64,000 nucleotides of DNA from NCBI GenBank assembly GCA_014871385.1, contig CM026426.1, forward strand, positions 106,782,396 through 106,846,395. Reading direction: 5' to 3'. Under the pieces are notes generated by a model. That model did no database searches. It was given only the letters and a program-made list of their open reading frames with translations, and was not told the origin of the DNA. Position 1 is the stretch's first letter. Each line of letters begins with the position of its first letter. Made by a program: the position numbers and the translations under genes. Shown piece by piece: positions 23,067 through 33,225 of the stretch. This stretch comes from Ceratodon purpureus (Eukaryota; Streptophyta; Bryopsida; Pseudoditrichales; Ditrichaceae).

Positions 23067-23609
23067 ATTCCGGATCTGCAGAAGGAGCCGTTGCGATCCA
23101 GTTGTTCAAGGTCTATTTTAGATGTGACGCGGGGTGGCAAAGGGAACACCACTCACAGTTCTCTGTTTTTAGAGGGCGGTCTTGGGTTCTTTTACTTTTG
23201 TTTTTTCTGTTGCTCATGCTTGGTGAAGGAATCGTAGGGGCCAGCATTTTCTTCCTCTGCTGGTAGTCTTTGCTTATGTACAGGTTGGAGTTTTGAACCA
23301 TGCCGGGACGTTTTTGAATTCCCTGTTCTACTTTTATAGGAACTATCTTTGCTGGTTTTAAGTCGCTATAGGACACCAAACACTTCAGTGCTGGTCATTT
23401 CTAGCTTTACCTATGGACAAGCATATAAGTATGTTCATTTTGTACTTCAAAAAATTCTTACAAATTCATGCTTGTCACAAAACATCATCTACCAAAGCAA
23501 ATATTTTTCACTCCCAATTGCTAATCTACAGATATTATTTTCTAACTTCCTTGCTAGTTGTAACAAACCATATTTCCTTATTGGGACGCTTATGGGTGTT
23601 GCTACCTTA

Positions 23610-24257
23610 AGTTGGGTTTGAAACCATACGTAGTGCAAGTAAAGCCATCAAGGATTAGTAACAGCGGCTAGAAGGGGGCACATCAAATGGCAAGAATATG
23701 TAAGAGATCTTACTTCATGTATATTAGACATGAGTGATGTAGTATATTAGGAGTAGGGTGATAATTTACGCAATAAATTATGGGAGACTTAAAAATCAAA
23801 ATTTGAATTTGAGGATCATGAGGGAACCCGGGTTTCTTGTGATCGAATGATCAAAACCTCGTTAAGATAAGAGTGTGAGAGGATGAAGAGAAATCATGGA
23901 AGTAACATGAAAGCCCCAACAAAATATACTGATAAGGAGTGGAAGACCATCAAGAAATGTTGGAACTCCCTCGACATTAAACAGAAATCTGAGAGAAATA
24001 CTGCAAAGAGACGGCGTGTACGAGAGGGAATAGCACGTCCAGGTCCAGCTGAACGTGCTGCCGAGATCGAAGCCCTTGAGGCTCAAAGAGTTCTTACCGC
24101 TAGTGCAGCTCGGGAGAGAAAAAGCAGGCAGAGAGTACGTGACAAGGAGAGGGTAGCAGAGTCTCTAGTTCTAGCTCATGCGGAGCAAGCTGCAGCTCGG
24201 TCTTTTACAGTGAGAGAGAATAGTAGGATTTCGTTGAGTATCAGTCAAGCCATTGTT
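23610..24257 (+). pseudogene. Unrecognised basic-protein gene fragment, right copy
   Basis: This is the mirror of 9,932-10,579. ATG at 23,883 opens the frame, which is fused at 24,257/24,258 to antisense integrase sequence exactly as in the left arm. The fusion therefore existed before the inverted duplication. Confidence 0.5.
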
Positions 24258-25367
24258 CAAGAGTTGAAAGGGTGTGTGACATGTAGTAACCTTGTAAGCA
24301 GTCCTGTAGGAGAGCAGTACAGTATGAAGATGTTCATCCCAATCTGTTCTCCTATCATTGACCAGCTTGCTCAGTAGGTGACCAATCACCTTGTTTGTTG
24401 ACTCTGCCTGGCCATTACCCTGGGGGTAATAGGTTGTTGATGTACGATGCTGGAGCAGAAAATGCTCCACCAGGTGTTCTATAGCCTCATTAATAAAATG
24501 AGAACCCTGGTCACTTACAAGTGTCAAAGGACACCCGTATCTTGAAAGGATCTGCTCATACAAAAACTTAGCCGTAACTGCTGCTGAATTGGTTTTGAGC
24601 GCCCTTGCTTCCACCCACTTGGTAGCATAATCTGTAGCCACCAAGATGTATCTGTTCCCTGTTTTGGATGCTGTTGGTTTAATGGGCCCGATAAAGTCCA
24701 ATCCCCATTTCATAAATGGCTCTGCTGGCATGCTGGCCACTAAAGTAGCTAAACCAGTATTTGCCATGCCTCCCACTCTCTGGCATCTTTCACACGCCTT
24801 GCAGTATTCTGAAACATCCCGATGTATCGCTGGCCACCAGTATCCGGCGTCCAGTATCTTCCTGCTGGTGATGTCTTGCGAAAAATGACCACCTGCTACT
24901 CCATTGTGCATTTCCTTCATCACCACCTCTGCCTGCACTGGATCCAGTACCCTCCTGACCACCAGATCGTGTCCTCGCTTGTGCAGGATGCCTTGGACCA
25001 CTGTATAGGGTAGCGACTTCAGAATCAGCTTCCGCTGCTCCTCCTTGGACAAGTCTTGTCGTACAACACCAGATTTCAGGTAAGAACGTACATCTTCTAA
25101 CCATTCTGGTTTAACATAAAACAAACTTGCATCCTTGGTCTGATCCTCAACACCAGTTGCTGGTTCTCCGTTGGGCAGTCTTGACATCGCATCTGCCACC
25201 CCATGATTTTTCCCTGGCTTATACACCACTGTAAAATCGTACTCTTGAAACAGCAGTAGCCATCTTGCTATCCTTCCTGACACCTGCGGCTTATTGACCA
25301 GATACACCAGTGCCATATGGTCAACATAGAAAACAAACTTATTACCCAGTAGATAATGCCTATACTT
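24258..25367 (-). pseudogene. gypsy RNase H-integrase fragment, duplicated copy
   Basis: This is an inverted copy of 8,822-9,931. It keeps the end of RNase H (GRIARWLL and GVADAMSR), the integrase zinc finger and the D-D-E core. It has no start and is joined at 25,367 to the truncated DUF7869-type gene, so one frame runs through the junction by chance (CAN|R). Confidence 0.92.
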
Positions 25368-26853
25368 CTGTTTGCACACTTCTTGTACCTCATCACGGGC
25401 CACCCCGCATCCTCCCCATCCTCCACTACATAAAACTTAAAAAGATGCATTTCACTGTGACCTTCTATCGCATTACCTCCGTCGTGATGAAAATCAGCAA
25501 CATAACTTTTGAAGTCTGCCACTTCCTGAACAACCTCTGGAATAAAGGCAACTGTCTTCTGAGAATCCATGAATGCCTTCATAAGGTCGGCAAGGCAGTA
25601 TGTGTTCTTTCGCTTTATGAGTTTCGACAGGTGACTGAAGTAGGCGTCGATGTCCTCATGTGTGTGTCCCACAATCAGGAAAGCAACTGTAACTTCCTTG
25701 AATATTCGCCTCCCCGTCAGTAACGAGCAGAATGCTAGAAGAAACCGGTTCTTGTTGTCCTTTGCTGAATTGTCAAGCTGGAGATACAACTTCTTCGGCA
25801 AAGGAACAGCAGGCCTACCAAGCAGAGGTGGAGTGAGTGGTTCATCTCTTGAGGGTGGAATTGAGGGGATGCAACGTGACGATCCATGCATTAGCGCTTC
25901 AAAGAATTCATTCTGTAGCGGAGCCTCGAAGAGTGCTCTTGACTCCCAGACAGGTAGTCTCTCCAAGGCACGGAATACCTTGCACAACGAGGAGATTGTG
26001 AAATTTGGGTCTCCTGGCCACAGGGCAGTTGCATAGTGTGCGTAGGCGCCATCTCCGTGACCGTGAGTCAGCATTCCAGTACAGGAAATCGGAATTTGAC
26101 CAAGCCCTGCCGTAGCCTTCGTGATACGTTGCATCCCGGGAATCGCTGTTTTCGATGTGTCCATCTTATCGTGTATGATGCATAGAAACTCATTAGGACT
26201 CTGTATAGATTTGGTTGTCCATCCGTAATAAATGTTGCGACAAGCTCGCTGATAGTTCAAATGCCTGGTCCTATCCTTTGTCAAGCTCTGCCACTCGTCC
26301 GACCCTCTAGGATACTTGGAGCTCCTCACCAATCGATAGGCATTCTCCGGGACACCATCCAGACCATCGTCTACGTCGGCGTCTGCTAAATTCTCGGAGC
26401 AGTAAATAATTATATCAGAGAGAAGGTGACCCCCTTCTAAGCGAGTGTGAGTCAGACGCCATCTGAGAGTTGTCATCTGCAAATGATCGTCTTCAGAGAC
26501 GAAGAGAACCCCAACCTCTGTATCCCCTAGGACTTCATCATCACATGCCTCGTCCGGTAAACATACTTGAATCATTGCTCTACCACGGACTGATAGGTCA
26601 TCATTAAGAAGTTCGACATACCGATTTCTCCAGAGGTGGCGGTCAGGATAAGAAGCATCTAGAGTGGAAGGAGTACCCGAGGTCCCGGAATCCGGACCCC
26701 AACAATGATCATCTGTGTCTACGTTGGATTCCCTCTCTTTAGACACATGGTCGTCACTACTGATATTTATTGGAGACCTAGTCCCCAGATCCTGCTCAGA
26801 CGGAGCGGAGTTGCTTTCATCAATTTCTTCATTGTCGTTCCCCAAGTAAGGTT

Positions 26854-26874
26854 CCGTCAGCGGGCAGCCGACGG
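26854..26874. repeat. Element-A palindrome, in coding sequence
   Basis: CCGTCAGC-N5-GCCGACGG: 8-bp arms with one mismatch around a 5-bp centre, inside the DUF7869-type gene. Confidence 0.75.
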
Positions 26875-27210
26875 GACATGTGCCAGCCAACGCACCGTTC
26901 ACAAGTGGACATACCTTGTATCCACTCCAAAGTACCAATCGCCCCACAGCACACCCGATTGTTAACACATCCGGTAACTCGCAGAAAGCAAGTGTTTCAG
27001 AGAATTCTGGATTGACGGACGACACTCTCACTATTAGAAAGAAGCTGTGAGGAATCAAAAACCCCTCCCACATTCCTTTAGGAGAGCACTCCATAATGAC
27101 TCCAGCGGCTAAACAACGCTTTAAGCCTCCGGATTCCTCGAGGAGCGCAACTTCCATCTGCTCTGCGAGGTCCACGAATTCTTGAACGGGCTTGGCATCT
27201 TCTTCAACAT

Positions 27211-27231
27211 CCGTCGGCAAGCAGCCGACGG
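27211..27231. repeat. Element-A palindrome, in coding sequence
   Basis: CCGTCGGC-N5-GCCGACGG: perfect 8-bp arms. On the minus strand it is read as part of the peptide AVGCLPT in the DUF7869-type gene. Confidence 0.85.
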
Positions 27232-27564
27232 CGTTGATGTCATCGTCTTCCATCTCTCCGAAAGGCCTGAGGTCTGCCGCCTCCCACAATATCATGCGTC
27301 CTAAGCAGTTGCTCAAGGACTTCACACCCTCATCCGGAAATGGTACATTCATTTCCATGTTGTCTGAAACCTCGATCACTTTTACCATCACCACTATATG
27401 ATCAAATTCTACAACACGTTGGATCACTGCCTTGCCTGCATAATAGAGCCCAGAATGACTAAGGGCCACGACGACGCCCTTTTTAACCTTCCACCTCCCT
27501 GATCAGCCATTCCTTAGAAACATCTGGATCGGCTCTACTTCTATTGGATAGAAGAAGAAGACCT

Positions 27565-27733
27565 CGTCGGCGGACCGCCGATAGGGTCGACGGGAAGTGT
27601 CCCCGCCAACGGAGAGAACTGTATCCGCCGACAACGAAGACGACTCGGCGGGCAGCCGACGCGGATCGTACAACTCGAAGTGTGCACCGAAATAGTATCC
27701 GCCGACGAAGACGGACACGTCCGCCGACAGAAA
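27565..27733. repeat. Element-A palindromes and half-sites upstream of the divergent genes
   Basis: TCGGCGG-A-CCGCCGA is perfect at 27,567-27,581, and CTCGGC-type arms with GGCAGCCGAC lie at 27,644-27,661. Half-sites TCCGCCGAC occur near 27,624, 27,698 and 27,720. The cluster covers the N-terminal part of the minus-strand frame and the space toward the plus-strand gene. Confidence 0.75.
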
Positions 27734-28553
27734 TGGCAGGGGACCTTAGGTGAAAAGCAGTATGGTGTCCTCTAACCTGTCCAATCAGAGACTCCTCTCA
27801 ACCGTCCAATCAGAAACGATAGACGAAGACAACAGAAACGGCAACAGAAGGTGCTGGACAGTTAAGCACTTGCGAGAATAATGTCTGTCCTCTCAGGAAA
27901 CGTGTGCGTCAGGAGCACTCTCAGAGGGAATCGAAAGTGCAATGACAGAAATAGAATGAAGTATGCGCATCTGAGGGGGGTTAGTTATGAATTCCTAGGA
28001 GTACAAATTGGCGCCAGAATCAAATTCAATTTTGCACGCCTTGAACAGATCAAGATCCCATCATGGCGGCGGAATACCGCCGCCGTCACAGATTAATGTT
28101 AGTTCATTATTACAAATTTGAACGTGGCGATTGGAGGAGCTGTCACATCACATGCCCACGCCATCATGACTTGGTGACGGATTGAAAAAAAGTCAAAACA
28201 CGTCCCATCATCATCCTACGTGGCGTGATGGGACGGATGTTAGGGATGACCATCCATGCATGGATGGTATGTACATAGCCATACGTCATGACCCATCGAA
28301 CGTGACGATTCAGTCTCGGGAGGTGGGGGTCTGCAGGGTATACACCTGCCACCCTCGACATTTCCTCCTCATTTCCAGCCTTCTCTTTTTCAGCTCTCTT
28401 TTGTCCTCTTCTTAGCGCTCCGCAGAGGTCGCGTCGGCTGCTAGGTTTTCCTGCGTCGGCTGCTAGGGTTGAGGGCGTTGGCTCCTTCACTAGCGCGCGT
28501 CCGCTGCTGTTCTTGGATCATCCGCCGACGGTGAAAGGCCATCCGCCGACGAC
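27734..28553. promoter_or_regulatory. Intergenic region between divergent element-A genes
   Basis: This stretch of about 820 bp lies between the minus-strand DUF7869-type gene and the plus-strand ParB-like gene and must contain their upstream control regions. Two GCGTCGGCTGCTAGG repeats occur at about 28,433 and 28,454, and element half-sites TCCGCCGACG lie at 28,521 and 28,542. I see no clear TATA box and no other gene. Confidence 0.45.
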
Positions 28554-28584
28554 ATGGCTGCCTCCGAGAGTGGGTAAGTTGTCC

Positions 28585-28838
28585 AGTCGGCTGTCCGCCG
28601 ACGTTCCCCTTCTTGAGTCCTTCATGTTTTGTATTTTCTCGCATGGGTTTGTCCCCCCCGTCGACTGTCTGCCGACGCCACCCCTTCTTGAGTCATTCAA
28701 TTTTCTATTTTCTCACATGGATTTTCCCCCCTGTCGGCTGTCCGCCGATGTGGGGTTTCTGATTTGGGTTTATCCCCCTCGTCGGCTGTCCGCCGATGGG
28801 GAGTGGCTGTCCATCCCCCTCGTCGGCTGTCTGCCAAT
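28585..28838. repeat. Cluster of five element-A palindromes in intron 1
   Basis: GTCGGC-N5-GCCGAC or near variants begin at 28,586, 28,660, 28,733, 28,781 and 28,822, all inside the 310-bp first intron (28,574-28,883) of the ParB-like gene. Short flanking text (CCCCCCTCGTCGGCTGTC) recurs, so the cluster probably grew partly by tandem duplication. Confidence 0.85.
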
Positions 28839-30330
28839 GGAGTGCGAATCTGATGGTCTAATATTGTGATTCTGATTATGCAGGGCGATGGTCGACCCCA
28901 CCGCAAAACCAAGTGGGTTACGGTGGCTCTGTGACAAGGTTGTTGATCTTGAAGGAAGAATAGTTGCACGGGGCTTGAAACCGAGGGTGACATTCCTCGC
29001 TGATTCGAAGATAACGGAGTGGGGCATCACCTGGCGTGACACTCCCACGTCACTGGGCTTCGTGACCAAAATAGGCCAGAAGCAAATGGCGGGTGGACCA
29101 AGATTCAGGATTATTGGAGCCAGGGAATGCAAGGATAAGGACAACGTGTGCTTGGTGTTTGCATCGGTTCCTGTCGCGGAGGGCACTCCAGTGGACTGCT
29201 TTGCGGTCGTAATTCCGGCTAAGAAGTGCATGGACAGCTTGTGCTCCAAGGAAGTACAGGAAGCGGCTCCTTGGGGCAGGGGCGAGAACACAGAAATGAA
29301 AAGTGACGACATACTCGACGTAATTGATACGCTCGGGGACAAAGTGATGGAAGAGAAGACGAAGAGCTTGGTTAAGCCTTCACCAAAGAAAAGAGGCGGC
29401 CGCAAGTCTGCTGTAGAAGCGAGCACTGGTACTGTCACCCCCGAGACCGGAGAGACACAGGCGACAGGGGAGTCATCGAGAAAGAAGAAGGGAAAGGCAG
29501 CGGCCCTTAGGGCGAGGGTGGGAGACAGAAGAGAGGTGGGAAGAAGGAAGAGAAAAAGCAGACCGTCGCGGAAGCTCTCATGCTCGCATACAATCTCACT
29601 TTCAAAACAAATGACACCGACGTCCTTGCTATGTACCAGACGTTGGAAGAGGGACTTGGGCACTGCTTTCCCATGGGGAAACGTGCCCTTCCTTGTCAGA
29701 TTCCATATGACAGGATACACATAGCTCCCGACCATTTTAAGTACAGAGCGATATTCAGGAAGAGGCAGGATCAGATAAGTCTTTTCTACAAAGGACTTGG
29801 AGCAATCCGGAAGAAGCCCGAGCTGTACTGCCTTCCTATGCGTGGTGACCCCAGAGTAAAGGATCCAGTGACGGGCGAGATTATTAAGCTTAAAGGCTTG
29901 GAAGCACTTCTTAGAGCTTTGCCAGCCCTAAATATCAGGTATTCGATTGCACAGGGTGACGGCACATTTAAGCTGGTACCTTGGTATGAAGATGAGCACA
30001 TCCACTGGTAAATAATTGGGGGCCAGCACACGTTTGAGGCTAGTCGAGAACTGGAAGAGAAGGAACCACTGGACTCTCTTATGCGGCAGTATTACCTTAA
30101 CCACGATATCATTCCTGTATATTCTGATGACAAGGATACCCTCATTAAGGTCTCTAACGCATTAAACATCAAGGTGAAGGATAAAGTCGCCGAAGTAAGT
30201 TTTAGGTCCCAGCTGGAGAAGATGCGCGCCAAATGGATCGAGAGGAGGAGGATTGACAAGAAAGATGACTTCAGCGCATGGAAGGTAATTCACATCTTCC
30301 TCTTTTCCTGTTGTTTACATGTGATTGAAA

Positions 30331-30350
30331 GTCGTCGGCGGCCCGACGAC
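30331..30350. repeat. Element-A palindrome, intron 2
   Basis: GTCGTCGG-CGGC-CCGACGAC: perfect 8-bp arms, inside the 133-bp intron 30,285-30,417. Confidence 0.85.
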
Positions 30351-31794
30351 GTTCAGATGGTTTTCCGTATGTAGAAGTGGGATTTATTTATCGATGTTAT
30401 TTTCTTCTTCCTTGCAGGAGTTCTGCAAGGAGTACCTCAGTCCGATTCTCGAAAAGTCCCCTACGTCCCAAACCTTCAAGCTGCCCTTAGTCTTCGTGTC
30501 TGACGAAACATACAACGAGTGGCAACTGGTCTTCAACGCCTAGGAGGAGGGGAGGATCATCGGGGAGGACGGTTTAAAACCAGGATTTCCCCTAAAGCCA
30601 GCCCGCCGGGACATAACGCTGAACGACATGCAATGGGTGATCGATCTTCGGGACCACGAATGCAAGAGGCTGGCCAAGGAAATTCTGGACCTTAAAGTGT
30701 ACGTCAAGGTCACTAGGAAAGAGGTGGTTCAACGAGATGGAACATCATTGGAGAATTGGTGTAAGCATGTGAAGTACGAGTATGTTGTCCGAAACGAGCT
30801 TATGTGCATTTATAGGGGCTTCGCACTTAAGAAACCAGGGACTGGGAAGCATATTGAGTGGAGCTTGGATGACTGGAATTCCCTTCAAGTCGAGAAGGGG
30901 TTCAATGATACGATGATTAGTAATATTTGGGCTGACTTGGAAGATAGTCCTGAGGGGAAGGAGTGGCTTAAGGGACGAAATCATCCGCTCACGCCGTCGC
31001 ACGGGCCAACACCCGAATTCTTCAAGGACATTGTACAAAAATATTGGAAGTCGAATGTGGACCAGTCTTCGCAGTCGTCTGTACAATTCGATGCCCGGAT
31101 TGCACAGGACTTGGGTGAAGTGTGCACAGCTCTTGACGTTCGGGGAGCGTTCTCCTTCGACAAGGCGCCGTATAAGATGGTCGTAGTCTTTGGCTACGAT
31201 CCAGCGCGAAAGGAGATGCCGAACTTGCGACAACAACACTTTCTAACTGTCGCTGAGAGGATTCAACGTGAGGTGGAGGAGGAGGTCATTCAGGTGGATG
31301 GGGAGGGAGAAACAATTAAGGTGAATAAGCTTGTCACCCCATCCTTGTGGCTACTCGATGCTGAGTCCAATTACATTCTTCAAGGCGTGTCAAGGCTGAC
31401 GGGTAGTTTGTGGACGGTGCATACTATGCAATACTTCCCTGATAGTTCCGCCGGAATTCAAAGGAGTTCTCTCATTGACTCTAGACCCAAGGTTCATGTG
31501 TCCGTTATGTATCCAAAAACAACGCCCGGGGATGCATGGAATACCTTCTCGGACTTCACTGGTTTGAAACGTCCGCTTCCTCCCTATGTGGACGAAGGAG
31601 AAGACGGTCTTGGGGAGGATTGGTCTAATGGAGACTGCCACGCTAGTTACTCTTACCTCCAATATCTTGTGGAGAAAGCGATGCAGTTTGAGGACGTTCG
31701 GGTGATCAATTGCTGAGGAGGGGGAAACGTCACGGCCCTCGCTCTGGTAAGTCACTGCTGTCTTTTTTGGTGCCTTCGCTTTTTGCTCACCGAT

Positions 31795-31813
31795 CGTCGG
31801 CGGGCAGCCGACG
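31795..31813. repeat. Element-A palindrome, intron 3
   Basis: CGTCGGC-N5-GCCGACG: perfect 7-bp arms, inside the 134-bp intron 31,747-31,880. Confidence 0.85.
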
Positions 31814-32654
31814 CTCATTGCATCCTTTGTGTTTCTTGGGTACAAGATTTCCTTAACCGTTTTGTCTTGTTCTTCTGCAGAAAAACCATTTGAATGTAAT
31901 TGAGATCATGCGTACCGAGGAAGAGAGATTCCAAGCACACTGTCGGGTTCGGAATGTGACGTTCATTCCGGGCGTTTATAACGTGCCCGTCGAAGCTCTA
32001 GTTCAGACCACGCAGTCTGGGGCCGGGCCGTCTGTCCCCGCCTCTGCTAGAGCCAGGACTGGCACTCTCACGCCTGCCGACTTGGGTGTGAATGCAGAGG
32101 AGGCCCATTTGGTCGGAAAGGGTGGATGTATGGTTTCGGGGAAGAGTGCGGGGGTTCCCTCACAGAATGTTCAGGACTCCGACGACGATGTCGACGAGGA
32201 CCCACCAGATGTACCGGACCCAGACGTTAGAGTTGAAGCTCACCTTCCAACTGGAGATGGTGAGGAACAGCCAAGAAACAAGGACGACCAAGCTGAGGCT
32301 CGCATTCCAACTGGAGATGCAGTGGTAGAGGAGAATTAAACGGAGGACTTAGACTATGAACCTGAACCCGACGTGGTACCACTGGAAGAATCGAATCCTC
32401 GTTACGTGAACCCACCGCTGTCGCAAGTTACAGGGGAGCAAGGAACTGACTCCCTCGGCTTCGGTATTAATTCTCCTACAATACATAAGCAGGAGACTCC
32501 TCTTGCCGAGCCAGAACGTGACCTAGACCAGGCGGGGCCTCGAAAGAAGATGCAGGTTCCTCTAGCATCGAGGCCTGACGATGAAGTGGTTGTCCGTGTC
32601 CATAAGCCAATCCAGGAGCCTGCAGTGAGCATTGAAGGGCCTCTTCCTCCTGCT

Positions 32655-32677
32655 GCCGTCGGCGGGCAGCCGACGGC
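32655..32677. repeat. Element-A palindrome, in coding sequence
   Basis: The arms are nine perfect base pairs (GCCGTCGGC / GCCGACGGC) around a 5-bp centre. It is read in frame as AVGGQPTA in the acidic C-terminus of the ParB-like gene. Confidence 0.87.
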
Positions 32678-32987
32678 AAACGAGCAAACCTCATCTAACC
32701 CCTCTGCCAAGTGAAAGTTGAGAGGGAAGTCAATCGCATTCGTCACTCAGGGTGTGAAGGGCGCAACTCGGATGATTGGCCCAGATGAGAACCCTCTGGG
32801 CAAGACACGAGCAGCAAAGAGAAGCAAGACCGATGGTACTGCTCAGGATTCCTCTCTTGTGGGTAACTTATCGCGTGATTCCTCAGGGGTTCAGGAAGGG
32901 GAGGAGTCCTCAAAGAAGGGCAAACGGTAGACTTTTTCGCCTACAACTTGCACTTCTTCCCTCCTTATGACCAACAGAACACCTTCC

Positions 32988-33225
32988 ATCGGCTGCCCGC
33001 CGACTTGGTCGATCCGTTTGTGCGGCCTTCAAATATATGATTTACTCATTGACCTTACGGCTATGTTTTCACGGAAATAGTTCCCCGAGTAGGTTATAAT
33101 GTGATAGGATTTACGTCAACTTGGTACATAGTGGTGGATGTAGACTTAATGTTGTAGGACTTAATGACTCAAAGTGCTACGGGACTAGTTAGTTTAGCGT
33201 GTTCTGTTATCGGCGGGATGCCGAC
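32988..33225. repeat. Two element-A palindromes downstream of the gene
   Basis: ATCGGC-TGCCC-GCCGAC at 32,988-33,004 and ATCGGC-GGGAT-GCCGAC at 33,209-33,225, both beyond the stop codon. A weaker version (GTCGGCTACCCGCC) lies at 35,943. Confidence 0.75.

Larger units (their letters stand above)
20104..23607 (+). mobile_element. pogo-like DNA transposon, right copy
   Basis: It has the same 25-bp terminal repeats and TA flanks as the copy at 10,582-14,085, in inverted orientation, and the same gene content on the plus strand. The two transposons point away from the loop with their transposase 3' ends outward. Confidence 0.93.
20102..25367. repeat. Right arm of the giant inverted repeat (5,266 bp)
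   Basis: This is the reverse complement of 8,822-14,087 with four mismatches seen. Its inner edge is TA plus the pogo-like terminal repeat. Its outer edge (25,367/25,368) falls in mid-gypsy RNase H on one side and in mid-gene of the DUF7869-type gene of element A on the other. This arm therefore looks like the inserted copy. Confidence 0.95.
25368..27718 (-). pseudogene. DUF7869-type gene of element A, C-terminally truncated
   Basis: The frame runs from at least 27,718 to the palindrome junction at 25,367, with one in-frame TGA at 27,503. The C-terminal half is a DUF7869-type domain (name recalled, not searched): IIHDKMDTSK (about 26,160), LQLDNSAKDNKN (about 25,770) and VGHTHEDIDAYFS (about 25,640), then a region ending [11 protein letters not shown]. 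Acidic residues in these three blocks suggest to me an RNase H-fold DDE-like nuclease, which would fit a transposase; this is inference. The N-terminal half has two copies of a VGRLVLW / GRMILW block of unknown fold. The homologous gene of element B (48,363-50,782) continues for about 190 residues past this break. Two element-A palindromes lie inside the coding sequence (26,854 and 27,211). Confidence 0.75.
28554..32930 (+). pseudogene. Element-A ParB-like / methyltransferase-like gene, four exons
   Basis: Exons are 28,554-28,573 (ATG, MAASES), 28,884-30,284, 30,418-31,746 and 31,881-32,930; all junctions are GT-AG and phases agree. After a ~200-residue N-terminus and a Lys-rich linker, a ParB/sulfiredoxin-like region spans about 29,580-30,284, with the hallmark IIGGQHTFEASREL and a following IPVYSDD...LN segment. 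About 470 residues later a methyltransferase motif-I-like block (GGGNVTALAL, then NVIEI) straddles the third intron. The C-terminus is acidic and ends with basic, nuclear-signal-like sequence (KTRAAKRSKTD). Breaks are one frameshift near 29,510-29,530 and stops at 30,009 (TAA), 30,541 (TAG), 31,714 (TGA), 32,337 (TAA) and 32,712 (TGA). Domain calls are by eye: ParB-like moderately sure, methyltransferase tentative. Confidence 0.6.

Noticed and set aside
8822..25367. Palindrome as a long-read fold-back artefact
   Set aside because: Fold-back chimeras have tiny loops and identical arms. Here the loop is 6 kb of unique sequence, both outer flanks differ, the inner edges are exact transposon ends, and mismatches exist.
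28770..29735. 321-codon minus-strand frame
   Set aside because: It is antisense to the element-A exon, has no domain, and its N-terminus overlaps an exon with good splice phases on the other strand.
30628..31716. Separate 362-residue gene starting at ATG 30,628
   Set aside because: The frame is continuous with the upstream ParB-like exon through a single TAG, and exon phases support one gene.
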